In this document: piece after piece, positions 1-12,620 of the stretch
Layout of the letters: each line of letters opens with the position of its first letter
Numbering within the stretch: position 1 is the first letter of the stretch
NCBI GenBank assembly: GCA_019693395.1
Contig: JAAMXP010000923.1
Location: 1 to 64,000, forward strand
Reading direction: 5' to 3'
From: Ettlia oleoabundans
Lineage: Eukaryota; Chlorophyta; Chlorophyceae; Chlamydomonadales
DNA length: 64,000 nt
The notes under the pieces: model-generated
The model's input: the letters and a program-made list of their open reading frames with translations, nothing else
The model's database searches: none
Told to the model about the DNA's origin: nothing
Program-made: the position numbers and the translations under genes

Positions 1-333
1 TGCCGAGGCTATGCATACAGGCATAATGGACAGTTGCCAGTCCTGGCAGAGGCAGCTGACACAATGCTTGCCCCCGCCACGCAACGCAAGAAGCAGCATG
101 TGGCAGGTGGAGCAGCGGCAGAGCCAGCAGCTGATGATGTGGAGGATGCCGAAGCAGAGGCTGACGATGAGGATCACCTGCGGTGCAGCCACTGCGGTAC
201 CGATGAGGCGGGCCCCACCCCCACCTACCCTTGGCGCAAGCACAGTGTCACTGGTGCACGGCTGTGCAAGCACTGCTGGCTGCACCAGCGCAAGAACCAC
301 GGCTTCTTGCCAAACCTGCAGTACCAGCAGCAG
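1..333. repeat. Near-identical finger cassette, inverted copy at about 17908-18246
   Basis: The first 330 or so bases are almost identical to the reverse complement of about 17908-18246. The encoded stretch differs at only about three residues (Thr/Met, Asp/Asn, His/Tyr). Identity ends abruptly at the CAG run that follows the finger. A shorter version of the same cassette recurs at 25518-25692. This looks like recent duplication or gene conversion between paralogues rather than old homology, because flanking coding sequence is not alignable by eye. Confidence 0.8.
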
Positions 334-3300
334 CAAGAGACCAGTGGTCCAACACCCGCACCACCGCCAGCAGAGCAGCCGTCTGCATCACCCAGCCGCC
401 GGCGGCGGAAGCAGGCGCAACCAGACACTGCAGCTGGCCGCGAGCCTTCCAGGCGAGATGAGCCTGCTGCAGGCGCAGTGGCTGCAAAGGAGGGCAAGGG
501 TCGAAGAAAAGCCCGGGATGGCCGCAAGAAGGATGCGCAGGTCGAGCACGCTGCCCCTGAGCAGTCACATAGCGAGGCTGTGCTGCTTTCTGCACAGATA
601 ACTTCGCTTCGACGACGCACCACACGGCAGCAGCGGCAGGAGGAGGAGGAACAGCGGCAGGAGAGGCAGGCATCTCAGCCTGCACCGACTGCCGCTGAGG
701 CAGCCCGCAGTCGCAGGCGCACGCGGGGACAGGTGGAGGACGAGGCAGAAGTGGCGGTGGAGCAGCAACAGCAGCAGCGGTCGATTGCTGCAGGTGCAAG
801 GGGCAGGCGGCAGGCACCCGAGCAAGGGCAGGAGCGGGATGCCCAGCTAAGCAGCCCGCGCAAGCGCACGCGCACTCAGCAGGAACGGCGGCAAGCTGCG
901 GATGAGCAGGCAGCAACTGCTGGCGGACGCAAGCGTGAGCGTGAGCGTGAGCAGCGAGAGGAGGGTGAGCAACAGCAGGAGGGAGCTGTGCCGCCCGCAG
1001 CCAAGCGGCAGCGCGGCAGGCAGCGCGAGGCAGTGGAGCTGGCATCAGGTTTGGCCGATGAGGGCACTCAGCGTGCTCCAGCTGCTGAGACACCTGGCAG
1101 CCCTGCAGCCAAAGGGCGTGGCGGCGGGCTGTGCAGCTGGGTGGATTCTGACAGAACAGGTTGGTCGGGTGCTGCCTGTCCTTCCTAGCCAGGCAGCACA
1201 ACTTCTCAGCAGCTTGCACCTGTGTTCCCAGCACTGGGCCGGGCTTGTCTTCCCATTTTTGATTATGCAACAAATTTGGGTTCCAACCACCGTGCTGTTG
1301 CACCTTGTGCAGTTGTGGTGGAAGTGAGCAGCCGCGGCATTGAAGTGGGGGCTCTCGTGCTGCCAGGTGTGCCCCACTGCTTGTGCTTCACATGGCATCT
1401 TACGCCCAGGCGGCACCCGTCTCCAGTCGTGCCTGTTCTGTTGCAGTTCCCCTGCTGGCCCATGGCATAAATTCGGCGATGCATCTATGCATAGCCTGGA
1501 CTGTGCAGTGTCTGACTCAACTGATGGCACTCATCTGTCCATTTACCATATCTCCTGCCCCTGCAGCTGCAATGGCCTCCAAGCTCGCAGGTCTGGACAA
1601 TGGCGAGCGGCTAAGACTGTACCCAATCCCTAACCAGAGAAAACAGGCCAAATATGTATGGGTGACGCTAAATGCAGGGAGGTTCGAGGGTGCTGCAGGT
1701 GGGTACACGTGCATGGTCAAGCTGCCAGTCCGTTGGTCCTGGCAGCAGTGCTGAAAAGCAAGAACACATTGAAGTAGGGGGATATAAGGCTGCGCTGTCA
1801 GGCTCCCTGCCTCATGCCCCTGCCATGCCTGCCCGGCACCTCCACGCCCATGTCCCTGCCCAACATTCGCGTCGACCCTTCCTTGCCTTACTTGCTGCAG
1901 AGCTGTTCTCGCGGCTCAACGTGCATGAGGGCGACCGGCTGTTGCTGCAGCGCAAGGAGGTGCAGGTGGCGGAGGGTACCAAGCCCAGTCGGTGGGATAG
2001 GTTCCCCTTGCTGGCAGCTGTAAAGCTGGCGCCAGACTTGGTTGTGGACAAGGCGGTGCAGCAGGCGCTGGAGATGGCGGCGGCAGTAGGTGACACGCAA
2101 AAGGATGAAGCTGCGGGTGGCACGGAGGCTGCAGCTGCAGAGGCCGCTGGTGCCGCAGGGGGCGCCCTAGCAGGTGCAGCAGTTGCTGACGATACCATGC
2201 AGGAGCAGGAGCCACTGCCAGCTGTAGGAACAGGAGCACAGGCCCGGCGGCAGCAGCGGGCGCGGCCACGGCAGCAGCCGCAGAGGGATGCGCAGCAGCA
2301 GGAGCAGGAGGAGGCAGAGGCGCCTGTTGCAGCAGACAGGCATCAACAGCATGCCGCAGGTCCAAGACCCCAGCAGCAGCCAGTGGGCAGCATTGCAGGC
2401 AGCGCTGGAAGCCAGCAGGAGCATGGCAAGCAGAAGGGGAAGGGCAAGGCGCGGCAAGACAATGTTGTCCTGCGCATGTTCCAGAGAGCAGGTGGGGCCC
2501 CCGCTGTGTCGTCAGCGCCGCGAGCCGCCAGCTGCAATGGGGCAGGTGGTCAAGGCGTGCCGCCAGCTGGCTCACCGCCTGCAGCAGGGGGAGCAGCAGG
2601 AGCTGGTCCGGCTGGGGCGCTGCAGGCAGGCCAGCATGGCCTGCCCGCAGCGCAACTTCTCCACCCCCCGCAGCTGCCAGCAGCGGCAGCAGCTGCAGGC
2701 CCTGCTGTGCCGCAGGCAATGCAACAGCACGTCCATGGAGCGATGCCGCTGACTCAGCTGCCACTTGCCGGCGCGGTGGCAGGTGCCGCTGGTGCTGCGG
2801 GCGTTGCAGCAATGTCACATGGAGTAGGAGCACCAGCGCTGGCGGCAACGGCAGCGCCAGTGCCTGGGGCAGCGCCTGTTGCGGTAGCACAGCCAGACCC
2901 CTACCGTGTGATTGTGGAGCAACTGATGGTGGCGCAGCTGGAGGACCCAGCAGCAGAGGCCGCAGGCCTAACATTTGAGCTAGTAATGGCACATCATTTC
3001 CGCTTTGAGCAACTGACCAGGGAGCAGCAGACCGGCAGGGTGAGCATAGCTGGCTGTCTGACAGGTTTCATGTGCCAGCCCATTGCCGTCCCCTGTGCTA
3101 TGGCCGCCTGCAACGACGCAAAGTGCTAGCGCAGCTGTTTTCTTGACCCGGCTGCTGCTGCTGGCTGCAGCGGATGTAGGGCCTGCCACTGGGGACTGCC
3201 TGTGCTCCATCCCTGCCTGACTTGCCATGCTGCTCCCCCCCCCGGCATGCTGTGCTCACTGCAGGCTCTGGCCCTGCAGCTGCTGCTGGCCAAGAAGGAT

Positions 3301-3384
3301 TACAAGAAAGTGGTGACGCTGCTGCAGATGAGTTTCAAGTCTGTGGAGGAGACTACAAAATACGGGCTGGGCCAGCACAGCTGA
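1..3384 (+). CDS. GATA-like zinc-finger protein with B3-like segment, 5' end outside window
   Basis: Open in frame from base 1. Exons with matching phases: 1-1048, 1567-1698, 1901-3039, 3265-3384 (812 aa visible). The visible N-terminus holds one complete finger (nt 184-276) of form C-x2-C-x23-C-x2-C with a central Trp-Arg, resembling a GATA finger with a lengthened loop. An Arg/Gln/Glu-rich basic region follows. Exons 2-3 encode a segment that looks like part of a B3 domain (KYVWVTL, then LNVHEGDRLLL). An Ala/Gln/Pro-rich stretch leads to a C-terminal helical module split by an intron, homologous to the ends of the genes at 16985-21211 and 24049-26486. Those paralogues suggest a nuclear DNA-binding regulator, which is inference. 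More fingers, and possibly an AP2 domain, probably lie upstream of the window. The finger assignment is firmer than the B3 call. Confidence 0.7.
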
Positions 3385-4871
3385 GGGGCTGAGGCCTAAT
3401 TGAGGGGTGGGGCCCCTCCCCGGCTGTACAGCCCCCGTTTGGTGACTGACCAGCTTGATTCCTTGACGCTCTTTTGCTCATTTCTGCTGTCTGCGATGCA
3501 CCATGATGCTGATTCTTCTGTCTGCACCATGATGCTGAACGTTTCAGTTTACGGGGCTTCCGCTTTTATACCAAAGCATTGGCTTTCAACAGCTCTTGGG
3601 TTCTTTGACTGACCGCCGGACACGCACCCCTTTATACACGCTTGCTTGCTGCTTGCTTTTTTGCTCGCTCGTGTTTGTTGCCCCCTTCAACCTTAGCGCC
3701 ATTTACGACGACCAAGCTCTATTCAACGCCAGCTGATGCGGCATCTTGTGTCTTTCGCCCGGCTCTTTCAGTGTACAGACCCTGCCTCCTTGAGGCTGCG
3801 GGCACCAGCTTCCACTGCCTGCCAATGGACTATGGGTATAACACATCATAACCCTGCCCTTTCTTGTAAGAATTTTCTCAGGAAGGACGGCTTGTTTCGC
3901 ACCAGCCAGGTGTTGCAACGTATAAGCTCAAACACGGATATCAACAATGGCTTGAAATATGCAAGGCGTCCAGGTGGGCGCCAGCCTGGCACCAGCACTT
4001 GCAATGTGGATCAGCATTGGAATGTTCAACGAAAAGCCTACGACCATGTTCGCACAGGTTCAAAGACAAGCATGGCAACCACCTTTTGGTGCAGCAAACC
4101 GGGCCAGAGTCATACCAGCCTTTGCTCGCTGTTTCACAAAAAGGCGATACCGTTGGGACAATATCTAACGTTTCAGCTAGCGCAGATAGCTTATGATGCC
4201 GGGAAACCGCTGGTGAGCCCCGCCTGGGGCGTGCCTTTGGCCTACCTTATAGGGATGACTCACGCTTATAACTAGAACCCGCTCCTATGCCACGCAAACA
4301 AGGACTTGTCGTGCACATTTTGCTCAAGTTGCAGCTGGTGATGGAGCTAGGTGGGCAGATTGATGGTTTGGAGCTTTAGCGCTCTGTTGCCTCTCACACC
4401 AGCCAAACCCGCGTGGAAGGAGAGTAATAGCCCACACTGCAACTTACAAACAGCATGCAGCCTGTTGTTGGCGGGAATAGCAGCAAAGTATTTGAAATCA
4501 GGCAGAGCAGCCGCAGCTGCTGCAGGCAGCAGCAGACCAGGCAGGGAAGTCTTGCTTTTAAAACTCGGGAGCGGGCGGCCAGCTGGGTCGAGCACCCGGC
4601 GGGCAGCTCACAGTTCGCTATTACCATCTCCACTAGCGCCTTCGGCAAGCAGCATTCCGTCCCAAGTTGCTGATAAGGTGGCTATCCATCGTAGGCAGCA
4701 AACACTTTGCACAAAGCGGCAAGGAACATGGCCGCCCCCCCCAACAAATGAGCAGACTTTGACACATATTGCTGCACCCGTTTCTACAGTTTTACACAAC
4801 TTAGAACTGCCTTCGCGGGTTGGGTACAAGAGCATGCCTTCCAGCTCAGCAGCGAGCGTGGCTGCCTCCAC
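3385..4871. other. Intergenic; no gene supported
   Basis: This holds the 3' flank of the first gene and sequence upstream of the B3-like gene. Open frames exist on both strands (for example 3736-4275 and 4351-5052 plus), but none shows a recognisable domain or coherent splice signals. No promoter or terminator could be assigned. Confidence 0.5.
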
Positions 4872-5429
4872 ATGGAGCCTATGGGCAGCAGCTGCAGCAA
4901 TGCGGCGGCTTCCAGGGACATCACCTTTGGTAATGGTGACACAAGTGGGAGCACAGCACAGTGGAGGCACTGGGTGTACGTTGAGAAGGACCCCCCAACC
5001 CAGGTACGGTTTTCGGCATCCATGGCCCAACCGCCTCGAAGCTGGCCTCTAGTTATGACGTCGTCAGGCCTCTGCACATTTGCTTTTGCACCTCGTGCAC
5101 CTTATTGTGCGCAACTTTGCTTTTACAAACAATGACTGGCTCCATTCTTTGTGACACAGCCCTGACGATTTTGACGGATTTAGGCCCTGCTCGCCACCTA
5201 CGCTGCCTCCGCTGGACTGCAGATCAAGGCAGGGGACAATTTTGTGGTGCGCAGCCACGGTGTCAGCGACCATGTCCAGTATATGGCCAGCAGGCTCCCA
5301 GCAGGCACAGACATTCATGACAGCAGGGAGGGTGCCAGCCACTGACAATGCTGCCCGCAAGAACAAGCCAGCTGCACAGCACCGCACCAGAAGTGCAGCA
5401 GAACAGAAGCAGGAGCGGCGGTATCAATC

Positions 5430-5464
<35 letters not shown>

Positions 5465-5757
5465 CCATTGTCGGGCCTTCCATGCCAGCTGAAGCCCCAG
5501 CTATCAGCAAGACAACAGGCTCGCTCACGCACAAGTGGTCTACCAGCCAGTTGTCAGCTGCAGTGCCAGCTAAGCGGCCACGCGTGACACAGCGCATAAC
5601 AGCAGTCACAAGCAGCAGTGTGGTGCAGCTGGGGGACAAGCTAGGGCAGCTGGCCAGGTCCAGCTGCTGTCAGCCATCCAACATCTGCGGCTGTCATGGT
5701 AAGGCGGGAGAGCCGAGTAACAAGCCCCCGCCTTGGGACGTTCATAACACTTGTTAG
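4872..5757 (+). CDS. B3-like, Gln-rich protein, partial model
   Basis: An exon ending at 5003 (CAG/GTACGG donor) carries WRHWVYVEKD. It joins in phase 0 to an exon starting at 5184 that encodes LLATYAASAGLQIKAGDNFVV. The spacing Trp...Val, then hydrophobic residues, then Gly-Asp-x-Phe-x-Val resembles the end of a plant B3 DNA-binding domain. It also parallels the B3-like segment in the gene at 1-3384. A further exon, starting somewhere near 5380-5400, has an 11-Gln run (5431-5463) and a basic Ser/Gln-rich tail up to a donor near 5700. The start, the junction into the last exon and the 3' end are unresolved. The likely role is a DNA-binding regulator related to its neighbour. Confidence is moderate that it is coding and low for the precise family. 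Confidence 0.42.
5431..5463 (+). repeat. (CAG)11 microsatellite, polyglutamine
   Basis: Eleven perfect CAG triplets in the reading frame of the B3-like gene give an uninterrupted Gln tract. It is likely length-polymorphic between strains. Confidence 0.9.
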
Positions 5758-6278
5758 GCTGCAACTGCCCTGCTCCTGTGCTCAGCCTTGCACCACGATA
5801 TAATGCTAGCAATCCACAGCACATATCACGAATTGGCCTAAGTGGTTTGATCCCTGATGCCCTCCGCAACACTTCAGCGTCTGGGCGGTAGCAACACGCT
5901 CAGCAAAGCGAGGAAGAGTGGCAGGTGGGTAGCCTCCCAACAGTCGCATTGTTCAGCTGACCTCTCGTGCCAGCAATTTCAACCCGCAACCCCCCACATG
6001 TGTACACATGAACAAACAGGATCGCACCACTACCTTGTACAGGACAAGGACGGCGGCTTTTCTAACTTCAGTCGCCGCAAAAGCTATCCACCCTCCTGTT
6101 CCCGTTGTCGACCGTGTGGCGGATGTGGCGGCGGCGAGGAGACGTTCGTGCAGCCACTGCCTGCCATGCGGCAGCCAGAGTGCTGCGACTTCTCAACATC
6201 AGGGGGCAGCAGCTGTCCCACGATGAGAGCAGCGGAGACATCGCTGGCAGCAAAAAGTATTAGCCGCAGGAGGGCCAG

Positions 6279-6625
6279 AGAATGATGCGTACAAAAAGCA
6301 GCAATCTCAAATTTAGTGGCGTACGAAGGTGAGATCATTGCGGTTGAAGTTGCAGTCTACAGCAAGAGCTGCCCCCAACAGTGGTCGGACAGGGAGTCTG
6401 GCTGCTAATAGCCGGACTCTTTTTGTTGCCTCCATTGCTTGGGACCATGGCTGTATGGAATGGTCCACAAAACTGCTGTGCCCTGCTTGTTCGCAGGCGA
6501 CCCAGTGGCTGTTGGGATAGATAATGATGGCATGCACTCTCATTTTGGGACATACAACACAGACGAGCGGGTGCAAAGGCAAATAGCATACAGCACTTGG
6601 ACCATCAGGCTCACTTTGCTATCTA
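6279..6625 (+). other. AP2-like coding scraps (possible gene remnant)
   Basis: Two stretches resemble the two halves of an AP2/ERF domain. A frame reading NLKFSGVRR ends at a good donor (GTGAGATC, about 6331). An exon-like stretch after a CAG acceptor at about 6499 reads GMHSHFGTYNTDE, matching the AP2 consensus Leu-Gly-Thr-Tyr/Phe-Asp/Asn-Thr-Glu. The intron phases do not match if the two are joined directly, so either an exon is missing from the model or this is a decayed copy. A downstream frame (about 6689-6860, FHRLMAQIEYAISTG) may belong to the same gene. The resemblance is by eye only. Confidence 0.3.
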
Positions 6626-6629
6626 CCAC

Positions 6630-8555
6630 CCAGCATACACCGGTATCCTCTTTCTTGCGATTATTCCAACCTGTACTATCCATTGCAGGCTGTTGGGCAT
6701 GGGACAAAGCAGCAGTACAGCTCAGAGGTGCATACTTTTCACCGGCTCATGGCACAAATAGAGTATGCCATCTCAACAGGTGTTGTCATGGTGGCAACAA
6801 TGCCTGCGGCTGTCGACTTTTTGCGCATGGTCAAGAGGAAACTGGTGAAGAGCTGAAAAGTCACGTGAATGCAGGGCCAAGTGCAAGGACCAACCTTGCA
6901 ACTTCACCACACACCATCAGCTGCTGGATGCAGAAGGGCCAGGTTGCGGTTTGTCGTGGCCAGGCTGCAGGGTACCTGTCTAATACATGTGTCGGTTACT
7001 AGGCTCTATTGTATTTTTATTTACTTTTAATTTTCGCGCTGAGACAGAGTGATGCAGGGCATTACGACCCCGCCTTTTGCACCATGTTCCATGCAATGCT
7101 CATCCACTTGAGAGGTACCAGCGCTCAGCGTGGCGTATTGCCCAGCAGCGGCATGACCCGTTGGCAAATGCAGTACTGCCAGGGCTGAGCAACCTGCAAA
7201 CAGGGTTGGTGCAGACATTTGCGCTAGTGCATGCATTAGGCGCGGGCCAGCTAGTTGCGCCAGTGCAGCCAGCAGAGCAGACACTGGCCTCTCAGGGACG
7301 GCGTGGCCACCCATCGGACTCCCCACTGTCAGCTTGAGCATGCTGCTGGGCAACCTGCGAGGAGATCCAGTCCCAATTCTGGCAACTGTGGGTAGCAGCT
7401 ATGCGTGTGCGGCTGCTTCAGCAGCATATGGTCACTGCTGGCCCTGCCGCAGCCGCAACTGCAGCTGGCCAGCGAGCACCAGCAGCCGCGCAAATGCAGC
7501 AGGCACTGCCATTGTCAGGCACGCAGGGCATGGCTGCCGCCCACACGCTCAGCACGGCGCAAGCAGGCGGAGACGAGGCTCAGCAGCGCGGTGGTGCAAG
7601 CTGCAACATTGCAGGCGTCAAGCATGGGCTGCAGGGAGAAGGGAGATGGAGACCAGGACGAGATCCTGGGTATAGACTGCACAGTGCTGGTCCCAGGAAT
7701 AGGTAAGACAATCAACATACGCTGATATTGCCTCAGCAGTGTAAGTAATGGATGGTTCCATATAAAAGGAGCGACACTTTCCTGCGCCTTCTGGCGGGAA
7801 GCAGCTGGCCGGCAGGGCGGGGGTTGGGCGGGGCGGGGCGCGGGGGGCCAGCAGCGAGAGACGGCAGGGGCCGCGACCGCTTTTGTGGCCCCCGCGCCAT
7901 CTCAGAGGAGCATTGTCTTGGTCCACAAGCAAGGCTTTGCCAGGCCAGGGTTTTTCATAAGGCTGTGGCACATACGCTGACCGACAACAGCAGAAATAGC
8001 TGTCTACCAGAATATCAGCGAATTGGCGAAACAGAATGGCCGCTCGAGCGCCACAAGGCAGGGTTTCCATATCTTGCGGTTTCGCCATGGTGGCGGACAC
8101 AGGCGATGGGCGGCACAGTTCAGAGCCGTGTCGTTGTTTACCCGTGAATGATTGCTGTAAGAGCACATTGGTGATACGTATTGTGAGGACAACCGCTGGA
8201 GCATTGCCTGTCGGTGCCCAGCCGCTTGCCAATAAGCCGGCAGCCATGGCTGTAACGCACGTCCAAGCCAACAGGAGCGATGCCGGCGCCCTGCTGTGTT
8301 CCCCAACTGGCAGGTGGGGCGTGTGTGAGGCCTTGTGGGATAAAGGCTGGTTGCCGCTACTCCGGCTTGTTGGCCACAATTTGGGTGAATGCCGTTTTGC
8401 AGGCATGTCGCTCGACGGACGGGGCCGGCGCAAAGACTAGGCCACCAGGCAGCTACGCTGGCGGCGGCGGCGCCGCTAGTGCAACAGCCACCACGGGTGC
8501 GTCGCAGGCAAAGGCACATCCGCCTTGGCCATCCTGGGCTTTGCTTCATTCACTG
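6630..8555. other. Unassigned; possible Ala/Gln-rich coding fragment at 7077-7720
   Basis: Overlapping plus-strand frames at 7077-7337 and 7401-7706 are Ala/Gln/Gly-rich, like the linker regions of the local AP2/GATA-like family. No domain or convincing exon chain is visible. From 7740 to 8555 nothing is recognisable, and this should include the promoter of the transporter that follows. Confidence 0.35.
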
Positions 8556-11500
8556 ATGGAACCTGTGCATTTTAGAACCATAGACTATGCATTTCTCCGG
8601 TGCTCATCTCCACCACGGTCTTCGCTCGCAATCTGCGTGCAGCGAAAGGGCAGCTGCTTGTTAGCTACACCGCTGCCACGACTGGCACCACCCCGCGCGC
8701 ATTTCATCAGCAGCACCACGAGTGGTGGTGAGGGCGGCGAAGCGGCATTGGGGGCCAGCATGGATGGCTCGGAGATGGTGGGCAGCAGCGGCTCCTTCAG
8801 TGGGCCCCTCAGCAGCGCCAGCAGCAGCAGCAGTAGTAGCAGCAGAGTGCGGGAGAAGCCTGGCTGGAAGCGGCGATGGACCATGCTTGCCATGTGTTTC
8901 GTGGCCTTTTTGGTGAGCAGCAAAACCCTGTTCTGTTGCCCCACCAGTGTGACCCTCCTGGCCCACACATGCATGGCTCATGGCCGGCTTGGAATGCAGC
9001 GCTTCAAAGCGTAGCCTCGATGCGCTGGTCCACATGCGGCCCGCTTTGCTCGTGATGCAATGCAGGGCATGGTGCATATCCATGCTCTTCCCGCCCACTC
9101 ACCGTTCTCTATGTGCCTTTCGTTTGTTGTCTCTGTTCCGCAGCTGTGCAACATGGACCGAGTCAACATGAGCATTGCCATTCTGCCCATCAGCCAGCAC
9201 TTCCAGTGGAGCAGCGCCACCATTGGCCTGGTGCAGTCCTCCTTCTTTTGGGGCTACCTGCTCACGCAAGTCGCGGGCGGCGTGTGGGCCGACCGATTTG
9301 GCGGAAAACGCGTGCTGGGATTTGGCGTTGTGTGGTGGAGCCTGGCGACTGTGATGACGCCTATTGCGGCGCGCATTAGCCTGCCCGTGCTGCTGGCGGC
9401 GCGGGCGTGCATGGGCATTGGCGAGGGCGTAGCCATGCCCGCTATGAACAACCTCCTGTCAAAGTGAGTGTTGGACTGCACCGGTTAAGGCTAATACCAA
9501 ACAATGGAGTGCCAGTTGGCAGATGCGTGCTTTTCCGGCATGCACGAAGCAGCTGCGGCCTGGCACAAGCCTGCGCTGCTGCCAGTGCTGCCTTGGCCCG
9601 CCTTTCTATAGTCTGTTCTGCATCCTGCCTGACCTCTTAACGATCTCCGCTGCTGCTGCTGCAGGTGGGTGCCGGTGAAGGAGCGCAGTCGCTCGCTGTC
9701 GCTTGTGTACAGCGGCATGTACACGGGGAGCATGCTGGGGCTGGCACTGTCGCCGCAGATGATTTCTAGCTGGGGCTGGGCCTCGGTTTTCTACGTCTTT
9801 GGGGCAGCAGGGCTGGCCTGGTTTGCATGGTGGGACCGGCAGGCAGCGGCCTCTCCACAGGACGACCGCCACATTGACGAGGTGAGTCTACCCGTGCCAA
9901 ATGTCTGTGAACAGGAATTGGTGGTGCTGCCGTTCATGGCCGCTAACCTCCCGCTGCTGCTTGCTTTTCTGTTTGCTATGTCTTGCCGAGCATTACTACT
10001 CTGTTGAGTGGGCAATCTTGCAAGTTATCGGTTGTTGCTTCCTGTCGGCCTCCCCTGTGCAGGCCGAGTTGCGCTACATCACGCGCAATACAGCCGCATC
10101 GCAGCCCCTCACCTCGATTCCCTGGCGCCTGCTGCTCAGCAAGCCTGCCACCTGGGCGCTGATTGTGTGCCACTTTTGCCACAACTGGGGCACCTTTATC
10201 TTGCTTACCTGGATGCCAACATATTACAACCAGGTGGGGCGGCTGTTGGGCAAGGGATGCAGCAGCCATGATTTAGTCCGTGGCGGGCTGCCGTCACGTT
10301 CAAAATTGTACTGTGCAGGCGCCTGGTTGCGACAGGCACCTTGGCTCTGCCTTGTGTATGTGCAAAGAGGCATACATGTCCCTTCTTTGCCCCCCAACGC
10401 GGCCCTACCACAATGGACTGTATGTGGCAGCCGCTCGTTGGCAAAGACTGCCTGCCGGGCCTGCGGCTGGTGCCTCTCGGTCAGTGCCTTGCTTAGTTGA
10501 CTGCCTGCGCTGGCTTGGCCATGTCCCCTTCCTGCAGGTGCTTGGTCTTGACTTGAGGAGCAGCGGCTTCTTCAGCGTGTTGCCCTGGATCACGATGGCC
10601 ATCTCTGCCAACATGGGGGGCTGGATCGCCGACACGCTGGTGGAGCGCGGCTTGAGCGTCACCACAGTGCGCAAAGTCATGCAGACGGTGAGCGGGTGAA
10701 GTGAGATATAGCCGTCAGTCCTGACTATACCATCCTGTTCAGCACCAGCAACCATCAATAATATCAACAGTATTCCAGCAGCGTGTCAGGGTAGCCCTAT
10801 AGGCAACATGGAACGGTTGGTAGGCATCGCGAGATGTGAAGGGCGCAAGAGGAAGGGCCATTGGATGTGCAAGCGCAAGCATCCTGTGGTGTGGGGCTGC
10901 AGTGGTCCTTTGCAGCCCATGCAAAGGATAACTGCTGCACACCTTGGCCGTGTTGAGCAGCAGAATATCCATCAACTTTCCCGCCCCTCCATTTCCTGCC
11001 CACCCCTGCTCGCAGATTGGCTTCCTGGGCCCGGCTTTCTTCCTCACTCAGCTAGGCAGCATCACAACAGTGACGGGCGCTGTGGGGTGCATGATGGCGG
11101 CCCAGGGGCTGGACGCCTTCTCTCAGTCTGGCCTGTACAGCAACCACGCTGATATTGGGCCGCGTTATGCGGGCGTGTTGCTGGGCCTGAGCAACACTGC
11201 AGGCGTGCTGGCCGGTGTGCTGGGCACGGCTGCAACTGGGTTCATCCTGCAGAATGGCTCCTGGAAACAGGTGAACGGCTGTTGGGGCATAGGGTGGTAG
11301 CTGATGTCATGGTGGGCATGTGTGGCGAAAGTGCATGCCGCCACGCATGCTGCGTGGCTCAAGCGCCATGATCCGCTTGTAAGCTGTGGCCAGCCACCCG
11401 CATCCGTCTGCTGCCCAAGCTGCTGGCTACCATTCTCTTACTCCACATCTGTGTTATAAACAACCAGCGGTTTCACCTGCTTGCCTGTGTGTGCAGGTGT

Positions 11501-11580
11501 GGGCGGTGGCAGTGGCGCTGTACCTTGTGGGCACGGTGGTGTGGAACCTGTTTGCCACGGGCGAAAAGGTGTTCGACTGA
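8556..11580 (+). CDS. PHT4/ANTR-type anion (phosphate) transporter, MFS SLC17 family
   Basis: Exons 8556-8912, 9144-9463, 9665-9881, 10063-10233, 10538-10687, 11016-11270, 11497-11580 join in phase to 517 aa. After a Ser/Arg-rich N-terminus, consistent with a plastid transit peptide, comes LCNMDRVNMSIAILPI, typical of the start of SLC17/PHT4 proteins. The MFS motif GGVWADRFGGKR lies between the second and third membrane segments. Further hydrophobic segments include LLGLSNTAGVLAGVLG and a final VWAVAVALYLVGTVV. Plant PHT4/ANTR proteins are mostly plastid-envelope or thylakoid Na+- or H+-coupled phosphate carriers; one member carries ascorbate. The substrate here cannot be read from sequence. 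The start was chosen at 8556 because it opens the transit-like region; an internal ATG at 8760 is an alternative. Length and order are normal for the family. Confidence 0.9.
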
Positions 11581-12620
11581 GTGCTCGCAACATCAGAAAC
11601 CTGGCAGGAACCTACCCTGCCTGCCACTTACCAGTGCACAGCCTCTCAGCTTCGCTTTTGGCAGTAATGTGGCGCTGTTGCACCCTCATCTGTACCCGCA
11701 TGCAAATGCACTGGTCATTTGAGTGCATGACCTTGGTAGCTGCCATAGCATGCTGTCGTCGCGCCCATCTTACCCCACCACCGCCACCCCCACCAGCACC
11801 CCACCCTCATACCTCCCTTCATAGCTTGCTCACCACCCCTCCACCCGTTATGTTCAGTGCAATTTGCTGCTCTTGTTTGTGACCTGTGCTGCCCATCAAG
11901 GTGGCGGTGCCAGAGCACCGCTCTCACGTTGTCATATTCGTTGAGCTTGAGCCTGGAGTTTTCTGTCGTCCATAAGCACCGCACTGCATATCTCAAGTGT
12001 GTCGGGCCCAGGAGCGCACATCGCCCTGCTGCCTAGGTAACCATGGCTTCTCCGCCATGCCTTTTGAATCACATTTCGGCTCATGCATCGCCGTTGTCAA
12101 GGCTCTTATTTGATTAAGGCAGCGGTGAATAGTATTCATTCAGTGTGCAGCGGCAGCGGGTGCACCCGTAGCCTGCGTAGAACAATCTGCCACCTGCAGG
12201 CTCCTATCTACCTGCTCTCAAAGACTTCTTGCTCCTCCGTTTGAACCCTGCTCCGCGCCATGCTCTACCTGAGTGCCTCCATTTGACATCGCCACACTGT
12301 ATTTTTACCCCATGCTAGCTTGTAAGCAGCGCTCCTGAGTATGAAAACGAGCCGATCGCGTTGATTGCTGCATTATGCACAGTCCAAGCTCACCTCACCT
12401 AAGGTCGCTTGCCAAGGTTGAGCAACGCGGCAGTACGCATGTACGCAGCCTTGAAGGGTGAGCCTTCCGCTTGCATAAGGTTCGAGCTTGTATCCGCAAC
12501 ATTCTGCCTTGCTGCAACCTGTGCTAGGGAGGCTGCTGGGAGCAGCTGTGCCCAGAGCTGCTCGCGCCTCCGAGCTGCTCAGAGCTGCTTAAACCTCTGG
12601 TTGATCGGCTGTATTGCAAG
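11581..12620. other. 3' flank of the transporter and intergenic sequence
   Basis: There is a pyrimidine-rich stretch with runs of CCACC near 11770-11840. An open frame at 12409-12684 is not convincing, although it overlaps the possible upstream exon of the next gene. No other feature is supported. Confidence 0.5.

Noticed and set aside
248..1303. Long minus-strand frame (351 codons) opposite the first finger gene
   Set aside because: Shadow of the GC-rich, CAG-rich plus-strand coding sequence; no domain, no start context, spans a plus-strand intron.
1916..2992. Minus-strand frame of 358 codons
   Set aside because: Leu/Pro/Ala-rich antisense of the Ala/Gln-rich exon at 1901-3039.
4351..5052. 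Plus-strand frame of 233 codons overlapping the B3-like exon
   Set aside because: Different frame from the exon pair that joins in phase; sequence is low-complexity with no domain.
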